Part shown: positions 8,229-17,633 of the stretch, in pieces
Layout: every line of letters begins with the position of its first letter
How positions within the stretch are numbered: the first letter of the stretch is position 1
Source: an uncultured Ruegeria sp.
Lineage (GTDB): Bacteria; Pseudomonadota; Alphaproteobacteria; Rhodobacterales; Rhodobacteraceae
DNA length: 64,000 nucleotides
Direction: 5' to 3'
Assembly (NCBI RefSeq): GCF_947500045.1
Contig: NZ_CANMQQ010000005.1
Span: 1 to 64,000, forward strand
Program-made: the position numbers and the translations under genes
Notes under the pieces: generated by a model
Seen by the model: the letters and a program-made list of their open reading frames with translations, nothing else
The model's database searches: none
What the model was told of the DNA's origin: nothing

Positions 8229-8247
8229 AAATGCAAAGATAGCATTT
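8229..8247. promoter_or_regulatory. LysR operator candidate
   Basis: Inverted repeat AAATGC-N7-GCATTT midway between divergent tctC and lysR. It contains a T-N11-A type core as bound by LysR-family proteins. Position and symmetry fit control of both genes by the adjacent regulator. Confidence 0.5.
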
Positions 8248-8276
8248 ACTCTTGCAAAATATGAAAGTCAGTAGCG

Positions 8277-9197
8277 ATGAACATCAAAGCCTTGCGCGCT
8301 TTTAGTATCACTTTGTCCGAAGGCTCTCTGATTGCCGCATCGGAAATCCTGCACCTGAGCCAACCAGCTGTCAGCCGATTGATATCGGGATTGGAAGCAG
8401 AACTAAGGCTCACATTATTTGATCGAAGCGGCCGCAACCTTACCCCTACGCCAGAAGGGTTCGCATTCTACCGCGAGGCAGGGCGAATTCTGGAAAATCT
8501 GGATGAAGTGCCCAGGATCGCGGCGGAAATTCGTGCTGGTCGAACGGAATCGCTGCGCATTGTCACGATGCCACGAATTGCCCAAACCTTATCGGCACCC
8601 GCAGTGGCAAAGTTCTTCAAGGGAAATCCCCACGTCAACATCAGCCTGGATGTCCGGGCACGGCGCGAAGCTGGAAAGTGGTTAGCAGGGCGCGAATACG
8701 ACATCGGTATTGGAGCGTTGCCCGTTGAACATCCGGGCATTCGCACACAACCGTTATTGAGAGTTCGGGCACAGGCGATCCTGCCTGCTGATCACAAACT
8801 TGCCAAACGGCAGGAACTTGCAGCGACCGAGCTGGTGAATGAACCTATCATCCGTTTGATGCAGGGGTTGTTACTTCGAGATCAACTGGATGACATCTTT
8901 CATTCCGCTGGCGTTTCTCCCGGCCAGTCTTGCGAAGTTGCGTCTTCCCAACTGGCTTGCTCGCTTGTTGCGGAAGGGGCGGGCATCACAATCGCAGATG
9001 AATTGGTCTCGGCTCAGATCGGCCTTGAGAACTTGGTCCTGGTGCCGGTTGTTCCCGAAAAATGGATGACATTCGGCTTGTTGTACCCCGTCTCGCAGGA
9101 CAGAACTGAAGCTCTTTGCCGTTTTGAAACAGTTTTGCGCGACGTGGTTCGGGAACTGGCAGGTCAAAGCCCAACGTTGGAAGTGGTCCTGGATTAG
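8277..9197 (+). CDS. LysR-family transcriptional regulator
   Basis: 306 residues. N-terminal winged helix: MNIKALRAFSITLSEGSLIA, then ASEILHLSQPAVSRLISGLE (residues about 1-60). The effector-binding domain spans about 90-295. Transcribed away from tctCBA-lyase and separated from it by about 100 bases holding an AAATGC-N7-GCATTT repeat, the usual arrangement for a LysR activator that senses the transported compound. A stem-loop follows its stop. Confidence 0.92.
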   Translation: MNIKALRAFSITLSEGSLIAASEILHLSQPAVSRLISGLEAELRLTLFDRSGRNLTPTPEGFAFYREAGRILENLDEVPRIAAEIRAGRTESLRIVTMPRIAQTLSAPAVAKFFKGNPHVNISLDVRARREAGKWLAGREYDIGIGALPVEHPGIRTQPLLRVRAQAILPADHKLAKRQELAATELVNEPIIRLMQGLLLRDQLDDIFHSAGVSPGQSCEVASSQLACSLVAEGAGITIADELVSAQIGLENLVLVPVVPEKWMTFGLLYPVSQDRTEALCRFETVLRDVVRELAGQSPTLEVVLD

Positions 9198-9238
9198 GAC
9201 CATTCGATGACTCGATGCTCGGGGTTCGATCGCCATTG

Positions 9239-9267
9239 AATGCGTCAGGCTCTACGCTGACGCATTT
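9239..9267 (+). terminator. Stem-loop after lysR
   Basis: Perfect 10-bp stem AATGCGTCAG / CTGACGCATT with an 8-base loop, ending in a short T run (TTT). Forty bases after the lysR stop; likely its terminator. Confidence 0.55.
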
Positions 9268-9477
9268 GCAGAAATGATCTACATCGCAAAGTCGAGAAGG
9301 GCGGCCAAGGTTCGTTCGTTTGATTGAAAATGGCAGGTTAGTGAACTTATCCCCCATTTGTGGCGCGCGCAGCATTGGTCAAAAAGGGCTCGAAGCCGAC
9401 ATTAGGCCGCTACGGCTCACATAAAATTCTCGAGCAGGTTGGTTCTAGGTTTTCCGCTCGGATTTGGTGTAATTGGC

Positions 9478-9915
9478 TCAGGCCTTGGCCGCCCTCTGCC
9501 TCGCCATCGCTGAATCCACATCACTGACACCCAGCAGGCTGACCACAAGGCGCAGCAGCGAGTCTTCTTCGCCGCTTCGCTGTCCATCAGCGAGCGCGAC
9601 TGACCACATCGCCTGAACCACCGCCAGACGGTGATCATAGGCGATTGCCTCTTTGATGGCGCGTGTGAAGCGGACGGTGTCTGGGGCCTCGGCTTCAAGA
9701 TCTTCGGCACGGGCGCGCAGGGCGGCGGCCTCGAACGGGGACAGGTCATAGCGCTCGGCCGAGATGCGGTCGATTCGGGCCATTTCGGTATCGGCATAAT
9801 CGTTGTCAGAACGCGCGATACGTACCAACAGGGCGGTCAGGGCCAAACGGGCATCGTCTTCGACAAGCGGGTCGGGCTGCGGCTGCGTGAGCCGGGAAAG
9901 GAAATCACTGAACAT
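9478..9915 (-). CDS. TerB-family protein, first of two paralogs
   Basis: 145 residues, all-helical and acidic at the N-terminus. It shows the COG4103/TerB pattern: ALTALLVRIARSDNDYADTE, then IDRI, then LAVVQAMWSVALADGQRSGEED, with Asp/Glu residues in the two repeats that in TerB hold metal ions. Function is unknown beyond a link with stress or metal-ion sensing in the family. The neighbour at 10047-10496 has the same motif order, so the two are an old tandem duplication. No ter operon is present. Confidence 0.75.
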   Translation of the reverse strand: MFSDFLSRLTQPQPDPLVEDDARLALTALLVRIARSDNDYADTEMARIDRISAERYDLSPFEAAALRARAEDLEAEAPDTVRFTRAIKEAIAYDHRLAVVQAMWSVALADGQRSGEEDSLLRLVVSLLGVSDVDSAMARQRAAKA

Positions 9916-9932
9916 GGTCAGGAATATAGAGC

Positions 9933-9962
9933 GCGATCCGAAAAGTGGGAACCGGTTTTCGG
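9933..9962. repeat. Palindromic interspersed repeat, copy 1
   Basis: GCGATCCGAAAAGTGGGAACC followed by GGTTTTCGG. The outer parts CCGAAAA and TTTTCGG form an inverted repeat around an 11-base core. I recall this type of element as common between genes of alphaproteobacteria. Identical over 30 bases to the copy at 9991-10020; similarity continues into the next dozen bases. Confidence 0.8.
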
Positions 9963-9990
9963 TCTAAATTGCGCGTCAATTACCTGAAGT

Positions 9991-10020
9991 GCGATCCGAA
10001 AAGTGGGAACCGGTTTTCGG
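9991..10020. repeat. Palindromic interspersed repeat, copy 2
   Basis: Second identical 30-base copy, 58 bases from the first, followed in both cases by a TAAATTGCGCG-like tail. The two copies fill most of the gap between the two terB-like genes. Confidence 0.8.
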
Positions 10021-10046
10021 TTAAATTGCGCGCCCTAAGCTTAAGT

Positions 10047-10496
10047 TCAAGTCGCTTCCAGACGGCTTTGTATGCGCGCGCGCGCGGCCTTGCTGTCATT
10101 GAAGCTGAGGCCCATGGCAATGCGGGCTTCTTCAACGATCTTGACTTCACCCTCATCCGAGTCGCCGTCGGCCAGCACCACCTCCCACAGGGCGTCCAGC
10201 GCTGCCAGACGTTCATTCAGATTGGTGGTTTCGCGGATCAGTTTGCCGAACGTATCGGTTTCGGGGGCGGCCGCGTGCAGTTTCTCGCACGTGGCGCGGA
10301 CTTTGGCGGCCTCGATCGCGTTGTGCTGATATAGTCGCGCGAGGATGCGATCAATCAGGCTGATCTCTTCCAGCTTATAGTCGCGGTCCGCCTGCGCGAC
10401 GCGCACCAGTAACGCACCCAAGGCCAATTCAGCATCGGGGTCGGGCAACTTATCATGTTGCGGTGGCCGAAAGGCCTGAAAGAGTTTTTTCAACAT
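10047..10496 (-). CDS. TerB-family protein, second paralog
   Basis: 149 residues. ELALGALLVRVAQADRDYKLEE, then IDRILARLY, and LAALDALWEVVLADGDSDEGE match the order of motifs in the paralog at 9478-9915, including the LADG acidic loop. The C-terminus ends in an Arg/Ala-rich helix (AARARIQSRLEAT). Cytoplasmic by appearance. Function unknown. The pair lies on the same strand, but 131 bases of repeat-containing DNA separate them. Confidence 0.75.
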   Translation of the reverse strand: MLKKLFQAFRPPQHDKLPDPDAELALGALLVRVAQADRDYKLEEISLIDRILARLYQHNAIEAAKVRATCEKLHAAAPETDTFGKLIRETTNLNERLAALDALWEVVLADGDSDEGEVKIVEEARIAMGLSFNDSKAARARIQSRLEAT

Positions 10497-10537
10497 AGTG
10501 ACAGGATATTCCGTATTTCGAAGCGCGCCAAGCGGTG

Positions 10538-10831
10538 CTAGCCTTCATAGCCCCGAATAATCACAAGATCGCCGGTCGAAACCGGATCGCGCAACGCTTT
10601 GGCGGCCTGATAGTCTTTGCTGTCATAACAAGCCAGCGCTTGCTCATAGCTTGGAAACTCGATCACAACGGTGCGGGCGCGGGCATTGCCTTCGACCTCG
10701 ACCCGTTCACCGCCGCGTACGAGAAATTTTGCGCCGTTTTCGGCAAATGGGGCCGCGTTGGCATCGATATATGATTGATAGGTTTCAATGTCGTCTACAT
10801 CGACATGGGCAACCCAATATCCTTTGGCCAC
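10538..10831 (-). CDS. DUF1330 family protein
   Basis: 97 residues, a ferredoxin-like (dimeric alpha/beta barrel) protein: MAKGYWVAHVDVDDIETYQS, PFAENGAKFLVRGG, and the family-typical VVIEFPSYEQALACYDSKDY followed by RD/ISTGDLVIIRGYEG-like residues. Family members have no settled biochemical role. Stands alone between terB and the PEP mutase-like gene, 72 bases downstream of the latter and on the same strand. Confidence 0.88.
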   Translation of the reverse strand: MAKGYWVAHVDVDDIETYQSYIDANAAPFAENGAKFLVRGGERVEVEGNARARTVVIEFPSYEQALACYDSKDYQAAKALRDPVSTGDLVIIRGYEG

Positions 10832-10902
10832 GATGCATCCTCCTGCGGTGTTACGCGCAAGGTGCGGAGGAATGTCTCAGAATGCAATCCCCTAAAAGTG
10901 GA

Positions 10903-11679
10903 TCAATCGCCGGATTGCAAAGCCTCGCGCGCCTTGTCCTGCAGCCAAGCGAGCATCTGCCGATAGGGCACCGGGCCGTAGCTGATCCGCGCCACGCCAA
11001 GCCCGGCCAGAGTGGCCGTATCGGGTGTGCCGGGCAGGGCGATGATGTTGACCGGTAGGTCGGTGGCGTCACAAAGGCGCTTGATCATAGCCTCGTCCTT
11101 AAGGCCGGGGGCGAAGAACCCGCTGGCCCCGGCATCGGCATAGGCCTGCGCGCGCGCCATGGCGTCATCCAGCATCGCCTCGTCATGGGTGTCGGGGACG
11201 GCTTTCAGGAAGATATCGGTGCGGGCGTTGATGAAGGCGGGGACGCCCGCAACATTGCAGCCTTCGCGCAGGGCGGCGACACGTGCGGCTTGTGTCTCAA
11301 TGTCATAAAGCTCTTTTGTGCCAACAATTTGGTCTTCGAAGTTGAAGCCGACAACACCGGTTTCCAACGCGCGCTGCGCATTGGTTGCGATATCGACAGG
11401 AGTTTCGGCATAACCACCTTCGAAATCCAGTGTGACGGGCAGGTCGACCGCCTCGACGATTCGGCGCGCATTGTCCAGTGCGGCTTCCATCGGGATGTTC
11501 TGCCCGTCGGTGAAGCCTTGTGCCATCGCAACCGGCGCGCTGCCCGTGGCAACTGCTTTGGCACCTGCGTCGCGTACTGCCCCGGCACTGCCCGCGTCCC
11601 AGATATTGTAGAGGATGACCGGATCGCCCTTTTTGTGCAGGGCAGCAAAGGATTCAGCTTGGGTGATTTGGTCGGTCAT
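10903..11679 (-). CDS. Isocitrate lyase/PEP mutase family protein
   Basis: 258 residues, a TIM-barrel of the PEP mutase superfamily: LYNIWDAGSAGAVRDAGAKA near the N-terminus, the metal/substrate strand LPVTLDFEGGY, GFNFEDQI and INARTDIFL. It lacks the KKCGH loop of true isocitrate and methylisocitrate lyases, so a different C-C or P-C bond enzyme (oxaloacetate decarboxylase-like or carboxyphosphonoenolpyruvate mutase-like) is more likely. No phosphonate genes are near. Start at 11679 gives MTDQITQAESF, a normal N-terminus. Confidence 0.82.
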   Translation of the reverse strand: MTDQITQAESFAALHKKGDPVILYNIWDAGSAGAVRDAGAKAVATGSAPVAMAQGFTDGQNIPMEAALDNARRIVEAVDLPVTLDFEGGYAETPVDIATNAQRALETGVVGFNFEDQIVGTKELYDIETQAARVAALREGCNVAGVPAFINARTDIFLKAVPDTHDEAMLDDAMARAQAYADAGASGFFAPGLKDEAMIKRLCDATDLPVNIIALPGTPDTATLAGLGVARISYGPVPYRQMLAWLQDKAREALQSGD

Positions 11680-11771
11680 GGCCGGGCTCCTGTAAGTTGT
11701 TTCCGACAGTTATCCGCGTCAGAGGCTGCCGCGTACAGTTTTTTTCACAGCGGCCCTCACTTTGCGGTGAC

Positions 11772-13415
11772 TTAGACCAGACGCGAGGTGTCTTTAGCGG
11801 CGCGCACGAAGTCGCGGAACAGGGGATGTGGATCGAAGGGCTTGGATTTCAGCTCCGGATGGTACTGAACGCCTATGAACCACGGGTGGTCTGACCATTC
11901 GACGATTTCCGGCAGGCGGCCATCCGGCGACATGCCAGAGAAGTTCAGGCCCGCTTTTTCCAGTTTGTCGCGATACTTGATATCGACCTCATAGCGGTGG
12001 CGATGGCGTTCCTCGATCGCTGTGCCACCATAAACTTCGGCCACCGTCGAACCGTCGGCGAGAACGGCATCATACGCGCCCAGACGCATGGTGCCGCCTT
12101 TGTCGTCGCCCACTTTGCGTTCAACCTTGTGGTTGCCTTGCACCCATTCTTTCAGGTGGTAAACCACGGGTTCGAAACGCTTTTTACCGGCCTCGTGGTC
12201 AAATTCTTCTGATCCCGCCTCGGTGATGCCTGCCACATTCCGGGCCGCTTCGATTACAGCCATCTGCATTCCAAGACAGATGCCCAGATAAGGCACTTTG
12301 TGTTCGCGGGCGTATTGCGCGGCTTTGATCTTGCCTTCGGTGCCGCGTTCGCCGAACCCACCCGGTACGAGAATTGCGTGAAAACCTTCCAGATGCGGGG
12401 CGGCGTCTTCGGTATCGAACACTTCGGCATCGACCCATTCGACCTTGACGCGGACCCGGTTGGCCATGCCGCCATGGGTTAGCGCCTCGGCGATTGATTT
12501 ATAGGCGTCTTCCAATTGGGTGTATTTGCCGACGATAGCGACCTTTACTTCGCCTTCAGCATTATGGATGCGATCGCTGACATCTTCCCATTTGGTGAGA
12601 TCAGGTTTCGGGGCAGGGCTGATCTGGAACGCGTCCAGAACCGCCTGATCCAGACCTTCGCGGTGATAGGCCAGTGGCGCGTCGTAGATGGTGCTGAGGT
12701 CCTGCGCTGCAATCACGCTGTCGGGGCGGACGTTGCAGAACAGCGCCAGTTTCTCACGTTCCTTGGTTGGAATCGGACCCTCAGAGCGGCAAACCAGAAT
12801 GTCGGGGGCCAGACCGATCGAGCGCAGCTCTTTCACGGAGTGCTGGGTCGGCTTGGTTTTCAACTCGCCCGAGGCCTTGATGTAAGGCAGCAGGGTCAGG
12901 TGCATAAACAGGCACTGACCGCGCGGCTTGTCCTGACTGAACTGGCGGATCGCTTCAAAGAAGGGCAGGCCTTCGATATCGCCAACGGTGCCGCCGATTT
13001 CACACAGCATGAAATCAACTTCATCCTCGCCAATGGCGATGAAATCCTTGATCTCGTTGGTGACGTGCGGGATCACCTGAATGGTCTTGCCGAGATAATC
13101 GCCACGGCGTTCTTTCTCGAGCACGTTGGAATAGATCCGGCCCGAGCTAACCGAGTCGGTCTTGCGCGCCGCAACACCGGTGAAACGCTCGTAATGGCCT
13201 AGGTCCAGATCGGTTTCGGCCCCGTCATCGGTGACGAACACCTCACCATGTTCAAAGGGCGACATCGTGCCCGGATCGACGTTCAGATAGGGGTCTAGCT
13301 TGCGCAAGCGCACCGAGTATCCCCGGGCCTGCAACAGCGATCCCAGAGCCGCCGAAGCCAGTCCTTTACCCAAGGATGAAACCACACCACCAGTGATGAA
13401 TATAAAACGCGCCAT
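11772..13415 (-). CDS. pyrG: CTP synthase
   Basis: 547 residues. Converts UTP to CTP using ATP and glutamine. The N-terminal synthetase domain begins [20 protein letters not shown] with [11 protein letters not shown]. The C-terminal class I glutamine amidotransferase has the nucleophile motif [14 protein letters not shown] and the His/Glu pair in [10 protein letters not shown]. Start set at 13415 (MARFIF), the universal N-terminus; the frame is open upstream but has no conserved sequence. Downstream of secG on the same strand, a common order in Rhodobacteraceae. Confidence 0.98.
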   Translation of the reverse strand: MARFIFITGGVVSSLGKGLASAALGSLLQARGYSVRLRKLDPYLNVDPGTMSPFEHGEVFVTDDGAETDLDLGHYERFTGVAARKTDSVSSGRIYSNVLEKERRGDYLGKTIQVIPHVTNEIKDFIAIGEDEVDFMLCEIGGTVGDIEGLPFFEAIRQFSQDKPRGQCLFMHLTLLPYIKASGELKTKPTQHSVKELRSIGLAPDILVCRSEGPIPTKEREKLALFCNVRPDSVIAAQDLSTIYDAPLAYHREGLDQAVLDAFQISPAPKPDLTKWEDVSDRIHNAEGEVKVAIVGKYTQLEDAYKSIAEALTHGGMANRVRVKVEWVDAEVFDTEDAAPHLEGFHAILVPGGFGERGTEGKIKAAQYAREHKVPYLGICLGMQMAVIEAARNVAGITEAGSEEFDHEAGKKRFEPVVYHLKEWVQGNHKVERKVGDDKGGTMRLGAYDAVLADGSTVAEVYGGTAIEERHRHRYEVDIKYRDKLEKAGLNFSGMSPDGRLPEIVEWSDHPWFIGVQYHPELKSKPFDPHPLFRDFVRAAKDTSRLV

Positions 13416-13574
13416 GTTGTTCGGCTGCTCCCGTGAGACGTCAAAATCAGTGCCCGGCGGTTTACAAAAAACCGCTGCATCACGGGACTTCACATATAAA
13501 GGATTCGCGCGCATAGCGCAAGAGAACCGCAAGATGCTGTTGCAGTTCTCCTCCGAAATTCTAGGTTTTGTGGC

Positions 13575-13943
13575 CTAGTCGGCAGCTTGTGGGATCAGCG
13601 GAGCGTTGTCACCCTGTGAGGGCGGCAGCAATTCATCCGCTGACGGAACCGCCGGTGCGCTCTCCTCAGCCGGGGCTGGGGCAGGCACACCCAAACGATC
13701 AATCACCGAGCTGCCCGAAGATTTTTGAGCGGCGAGAATCGTCAGCGTGATCGACGTCACGATAAAACACGCGGCCAGAATCCAGGTCAGTTTGCCCAAA
13801 GCGGTCGCTGCTGCGCGTCCGGTCATGGCACCGCCACCGCCGCCGCCCATTCCAAGGCCACCGCCTTCCGAGCGTTGCATCAGCACAACGACAATCAGGC
13901 CCAGAGCCAGAAGAAGGTGGATGATAAGAACGACGTTTTCCAT
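13575..13943 (-). CDS. secG: Preprotein translocase subunit SecG
   Basis: 122 residues. Two membrane helices, residues about 2-20 ([18 protein letters not shown]) and 52-72 ([20 protein letters not shown]), joined by [24 protein letters not shown]. This is the conserved SecG pattern of helix, QR-EGG-Gly-rich loop, TALGKLTW, helix. The C-terminal 45 residues are Pro/Ala/Ser rich, as in alphaproteobacteria. Accessory part of the SecYEG channel. Start at 13943 chosen by homology of MENVVLIIH; the frame is open to 14024. Confidence 0.95.
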   Translation of the reverse strand: MENVVLIIHLLLALGLIVVVLMQRSEGGGLGMGGGGGGAMTGRAAATALGKLTWILAACFIVTSITLTILAAQKSSGSSVIDRLGVPAPAPAEESAPAVPSADELLPPSQGDNAPLIPQAAD

Positions 13944-14094
13944 GGTGGTCCTGTACAGCGTGGCGTGTATCGCGTGGTACTTATGCAAGTTTGCCAGCGG
14001 GGGCAAGTCAGGAGTTCGCATCAAATGCGGTGATAATTCATATCACACCAAAGAGACTGGACAGGGGGCAGTTCTGTCGCGCAGGCTATGCCTC

Positions 14095-14709
14095 ATGCCA
14101 CATGATGATCACGACCACCCGCACGCCCTGTTGCCCCCCGAACCCGCGCTGCGCGTCAAAGCGCTCGAAACGATTCTAACCCGTAAGGGTCTGATCGATC
14201 CGGCCGCCTTGGATGAGATCATAGACACCTATCAAAACAAGATCGGCCCGCAGAACGGCGCGCATGTCGTTGCCAAAGCCTGGAGCGATCCCGCCTTCAA
14301 GGCGGCCTTGCTGGAAGATGCCACCTCGGTCGTGGCTGAATTGGGCTATTACGGGCGTCAGGGCGAGCATCTGGTGGTCGTCGAAAACACTCCGGAACAG
14401 CACAACATGGTCGTCTGTACCTTGTGCAGCTGCTATCCATGGCCGCTGCTGGGTATTCCGCCGGGTTGGTACAAATCTGATGCCTATCGCGCCCGCGCCG
14501 TTCGTGAACCGCGCAAAGTTCTGGCCGAGTTCAGCGTCACCTTGCCCGAAACCACTACCGTACGCGTGTGGGATTCGACGGCCGAGATTCGCTATCTCAT
14601 CCTGCCAATGCGCCCTGCGGGTTCCGAAGGCATGAGTGAGGATGAACTCGCCGTTCTGGTCACGCGCGACAGTATGATTGGCACCGGATTGCCCAAGGTG
14701 CCCGCATGA
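14095..14709 (+). CDS. nthA: Nitrile hydratase alpha subunit, cobalt type
   Basis: 204 residues. Hydrates nitriles to amides. The metal-claw motif is V-C108-T-L-C111-S-C113; Thr at the second position is the mark of the cobalt type (iron enzymes have Ser). Cys111 and Cys113 would be oxidised to sulfinate and sulfenate. [22 protein letters not shown] follows, as in the family. Start at 14095 ([15 protein letters not shown]); the His/Asp-rich N-terminus is also common in cobalt-type alpha subunits. Overlaps nthB by four bases. Divergent from secG. Confidence 0.95.
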   Translation: MPHDDHDHPHALLPPEPALRVKALETILTRKGLIDPAALDEIIDTYQNKIGPQNGAHVVAKAWSDPAFKAALLEDATSVVAELGYYGRQGEHLVVVENTPEQHNMVVCTLCSCYPWPLLGIPPGWYKSDAYRARAVREPRKVLAEFSVTLPETTTVRVWDSTAEIRYLILPMRPAGSEGMSEDELAVLVTRDSMIGTGLPKVPA

Positions 14710-15383
14710 CGCGGGTTCATGATATGGGCGGGCGCTTTGGCGATGGCCCGGTAAACCCGGAACCCCAGGATGCACCGGTCTTTGCTGAAGATTGGCATGC
14801 CCGCGCTTTGGCGGTCACTCTGGCCTCGGGGTTTCTGGGGCAATGGAATATCGATGTTTCGCGTCATGCACGGGAAAAACTGTCGCCAACGGACTACACG
14901 CGGTTTTCCTACTATGAAAAATGGATATCCGGCTTGGCCGATCTTCTTGTCGATAGGGGAGTTTTGACTTTGGATGACCTGGGCGAGGCAGGCGGAGAAA
15001 GCGCGCATCCACTGGCGGAGCGTGCATTGAAGGCCGAGGCGGTTGCGAACGCATTGGCAAAGGGCGGGCCTGCGGATCGCCCTTCGAATGTCGCAGTACG
15101 GTTTGAAGCCGGGCAGGCGGTACGCACGTTACGGTCTACGGCGAACCGTTTGGTCGATGGCGGTCACACCCGCCTACCGATCTATGCTGCCGGTGCCAAC
15201 GGGCGCATCCTCAGGCTGCATGGCACTCATGTGTTACCGGATTCCAACGCCCATGGGCTGGGCGAGGCCCCCGAACCGCTCTACGCGGTAGTGTTTCCGG
15301 CCTCGGAGCTTTGGGCCAACCCTGAGAATCCGGCGGACGAGGTCGTGCTGGATCTTTGGCAATCCTATCTGGAACCCGCATGA
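14706..15383 (+). CDS. nthB: Nitrile hydratase beta subunit
   Basis: 225 residues, the normal size. Starts [16 protein letters not shown], the family N-terminus (helical part to about residue 110, with [20 protein letters not shown]). The C-terminal beta barrel carries [24 protein letters not shown]. Forms the heterodimer/tetramer with NthA. ATGA overlaps at both ends show tight translational coupling in a three-gene operon. Confidence 0.95.
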   Translation: MTRVHDMGGRFGDGPVNPEPQDAPVFAEDWHARALAVTLASGFLGQWNIDVSRHAREKLSPTDYTRFSYYEKWISGLADLLVDRGVLTLDDLGEAGGESAHPLAERALKAEAVANALAKGGPADRPSNVAVRFEAGQAVRTLRSTANRLVDGGHTRLPIYAAGANGRILRLHGTHVLPDSNAHGLGEAPEPLYAVVFPASELWANPENPADEVVLDLWQSYLEPA

Positions 15384-15715
15384 ACGATTGCATCACATAT
15401 GCGGCCCCCGAACCGGTTTTTGCCGAGCCCTGGCACGCGCAGGTCTTTGCAGTCACGGTTGCGCTGAACGAAGCAGGCCGGTTTGATTGGCCCGATTGGG
15501 CCGAGCGGTTTTCCAAAACGCTAAAGCGTCACGGCCTGAGCCGGGAATTGGACGGTGGTGAGGATTACTTCACCGCCTGGCTGGAAACGCTTGAGGCGTT
15601 GCTGATCGAGTTGGGTGAAGCATCGCCTGATCGCATCAGTGCCCTGCGCAACGCGTGGGAAGAGGCTTATCTGACCACGTCACACGGAAAACCTGTCCGT
15701 TTGAGGCAAGAGTAG
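15380..15715 (+). CDS. Nitrile hydratase accessory protein (NthE/P14K-type)
   Basis: 111 residues, resembling the N-terminal helical half of the beta subunit: VFAEPWHAQVFAVTVALNEAGRFDWPDWAERF, then DYFTAWLETLEALL. In cobalt-type nitrile hydratases such a beta-like activator carries the alpha subunit and inserts cobalt by subunit swapping. Start at 15380 overlaps the nthB stop (ATGA). No amidase or cobalt transporter gene is visible beside it. Confidence 0.88.
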   Translation: MNDCITYAAPEPVFAEPWHAQVFAVTVALNEAGRFDWPDWAERFSKTLKRHGLSRELDGGEDYFTAWLETLEALLIELGEASPDRISALRNAWEEAYLTTSHGKPVRLRQE

Positions 15716-15717
15716 AG

Positions 15718-15814
15718 GGGGCGCTGCCCCCGCCGCCCGTACCGGGCGACTCCCCCGAGGTATTTTGAGCCAGATGAACAGGTGGTCCGTGCTTCATCTG
15801 GCTACAAATACCTC
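15718..15814. repeat. Composite 3'-end repeat, copy A (inverted pair)
   Basis: Just after the nitrile hydratase operon. Part one is a GGGGGCGCTGCCCCC hairpin. Part two is GAGGTATTTTGAGCCAGATG (15757-15776) and, after 16 bases starting at its AA tail, its near-perfect inverted copy (TTCATCTGGCT, AAATACCTC; 15793-15814), giving a stem of about 22 bp. Related single copies lie at 32267-32300 and 38199-38264. Likely a dispersed element that also acts as a transcript end. Confidence 0.75.
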
Positions 15815-15930
15815 CGCCGGAGGCATCGCGCCTTGGCGCGATTGTCATCTGCGGCGAAATATCGGTTTCCCTGCGGTCAGAGCCTCGTTATACGAGCCGG
15901 GTTTGAATACTCAGCGCAAAAGGACCGGAT

Positions 15931-17223
15931 ATGGCCAATGTGGTTGTTGTCGGCGCCCAGTGGGGTGACGAAGGAAAAGGCAAGATCGTCGACTGGCTCA
16001 GCGAGCGCGCCGACGTGATCGCGCGCTTTCAGGGCGGGCATAATGCCGGTCACACGCTGGTCATTGATGGTGAGGTTTACAAGCTTCACGCTCTGCCTTC
16101 GGGCGTTGTGCGTGGTGGCAAACTGAGTGTAATCGGCAATGGCGTCGTTCTCGACCCGTGGCATTTGATGAAAGAGATCGGCACGATCCGCGCACAAGGT
16201 GTCGAGATCACACCTGAGACGCTGATGATCGCCGAAAATACCCCACTGATTCTGCCGTTCCATGGCGAGCTGGATCGGGCACGAGAGAGCCAGAATTCAG
16301 TGGCAAAGATCGGGACGACCGGTCGTGGGATCGGCCCATGCTACGAAGACAAGGTTGGCCGCCGTGTGATCCGGGTGGCTGATTTGGCGGATGATGCGAC
16401 GCTGGCATTGCGAGTGGACCGGGCCTTGGTCCACCATAACGCTCTGCGAAATGGTCTGGGGCTGGAGCCGATTGACCGGGATGCGTTGATCGCCCAGTTG
16501 CAGCAGATTGCACCGCAGATCCTGCCCTTCGCAGCCCCCGTATGGAAGATACTGAACGAGAAGCGCAAGGCGGGCAAACGTATCCTGTTTGAAGGCGCGC
16601 AAGGCGCGTTGCTGGACATTGATTTCGGGACCTATCCATTTGTGACATCTTCGAACGTGATTGCAGGGCAAGCTTCGACCGGTGTCGGGATCGGGCCGGG
16701 GTCGATCGATTTTGTGCTGGGGATCGTCAAAGCCTATACCACCCGTGTGGGTGAGGGGCCGTTCCCGACCGAACTGGATGATGCGGACGGACAGCGCCTG
16801 GGTGAGCGTGGCCATGAGTTTGGCACAACGACGGGCCGAAAGCGCCGTTGCGGCTGGTTCGATGCCTGCCTGGTGCGCCAGACCTGTGCTACAAGCGGCG
16901 TCAACGGGATTTCGTTGACCAAGCTAGATGTATTGGATGGATTTGAGACGCTGAAAATCTGTGTGGGCTATGAATTGGATGGCACCCGTCTGGATTACTT
17001 GCCCACCGCTGCCGACCAGCAGGCACGCTGCACACCCATCTACGAAGAGATGCCAGGCTGGAGCGAATCTACCGAAGGCGCGCGCAGCTGGGCGGAATTG
17101 CCTGCCAATGCGATCAAATATGTACGCCGGGTCGAAGAACTGATCGATTGCCCGGTGGCCCTGTTGTCCACCAGCCCGGAGCGGGAGGATACCATTCTGG
17201 TGACCGACCCGTTTGCAGACTGA
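15931..17223 (+). CDS. purA: Adenylosuccinate synthetase
   Basis: 430 residues. Joins IMP and aspartate with GTP in AMP synthesis. N-terminal [20 protein letters not shown] with the GDEGKGK loop and catalytic Asp, [21 protein letters not shown], and the C-terminal [15 protein letters not shown]. Start [12 protein letters not shown] is standard. The next gene overlaps its stop (TGATG), so the two are co-translated. Confidence 0.98.
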   Translation: MANVVVVGAQWGDEGKGKIVDWLSERADVIARFQGGHNAGHTLVIDGEVYKLHALPSGVVRGGKLSVIGNGVVLDPWHLMKEIGTIRAQGVEITPETLMIAENTPLILPFHGELDRARESQNSVAKIGTTGRGIGPCYEDKVGRRVIRVADLADDATLALRVDRALVHHNALRNGLGLEPIDRDALIAQLQQIAPQILPFAAPVWKILNEKRKAGKRILFEGAQGALLDIDFGTYPFVTSSNVIAGQASTGVGIGPGSIDFVLGIVKAYTTRVGEGPFPTELDDADGQRLGERGHEFGTTTGRKRRCGWFDACLVRQTCATSGVNGISLTKLDVLDGFETLKICVGYELDGTRLDYLPTAADQQARCTPIYEEMPGWSESTEGARSWAELPANAIKYVRRVEELIDCPVALLSTSPEREDTILVTDPFAD

Positions 17224-17462
17224 TGAGCGGCGATAAACCCGGCCTCAGCTACAAGGCGCGGCGGCGCTGGTCGCTGGTGCTGCTGTTGATCGGATTGCCA
17301 GCCTATATCGTTGCGGTTGTGACAATCGTGAACTGGCTGGATCGCCCGCCAATTTGGTTGGAATTACTGGTCTACGTCGTGTTGGGCGTCCTTTGGGCCT
17401 TGCCGTTCAAGTTCGTCTTCCGCGGTGTTGGCAAGGAAGATCCGGACCAGAACCAGAACTAA
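17223..17462 (+). CDS. DUF2842 small membrane protein
   Basis: 79 residues: KARRRWSLVLLLIGLPAYIV, a Pro-bearing linker (NWLDRPPIW) and a second helix (LLVYVVLGVLWALPFKFVFRGVG). This matches DUF2842, an alphaproteobacterial family of two-helix inner membrane proteins with unknown function that often sits next to purA. Its ATG overlaps the purA stop. C-terminus short and charged (KEDPDQNQN). Confidence 0.85.
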   Translation: MSGDKPGLSYKARRRWSLVLLLIGLPAYIVAVVTIVNWLDRPPIWLELLVYVVLGVLWALPFKFVFRGVGKEDPDQNQN

Positions 17463-17572
17463 CGCATTTGCGGTTTTGGTTGGCTTGCTTGATCGCTGTC
17501 TCTTCGTTCGGTTGAACGCGAAACGCGATACAGATGAGCCAAGGAAAAATGGTTGTGCTTATTCCCAAAGAA

Positions 17573-17600
17573 ACAGGGCCAGAGTGTTCTCTGGCCCTGT
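17573..17600. terminator. Bidirectional stem-loop
   Basis: Perfect 12-bp stem ACAGGGCCAGAG / CTCTGGCCCTGT with a TGTT loop, between the convergent DUF2842 gene and the gene at 17634. A-rich before it and no T run after it on the plus strand; probably ends both transcripts. Confidence 0.7.
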
Positions 17601-17633
17601 CGCGTCTCGAGGGGGGATTGGGTGCGCCCGGCG

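Noticed and set aside
12516..13202. Open frame of 228 codons on the plus strand
   Set aside because: Antisense of pyrG, no recognisable domain.
17573..17600. 12-bp hairpin as a possible small RNA gene
   Set aside because: Position between two convergent stop codons fits a shared terminator better.
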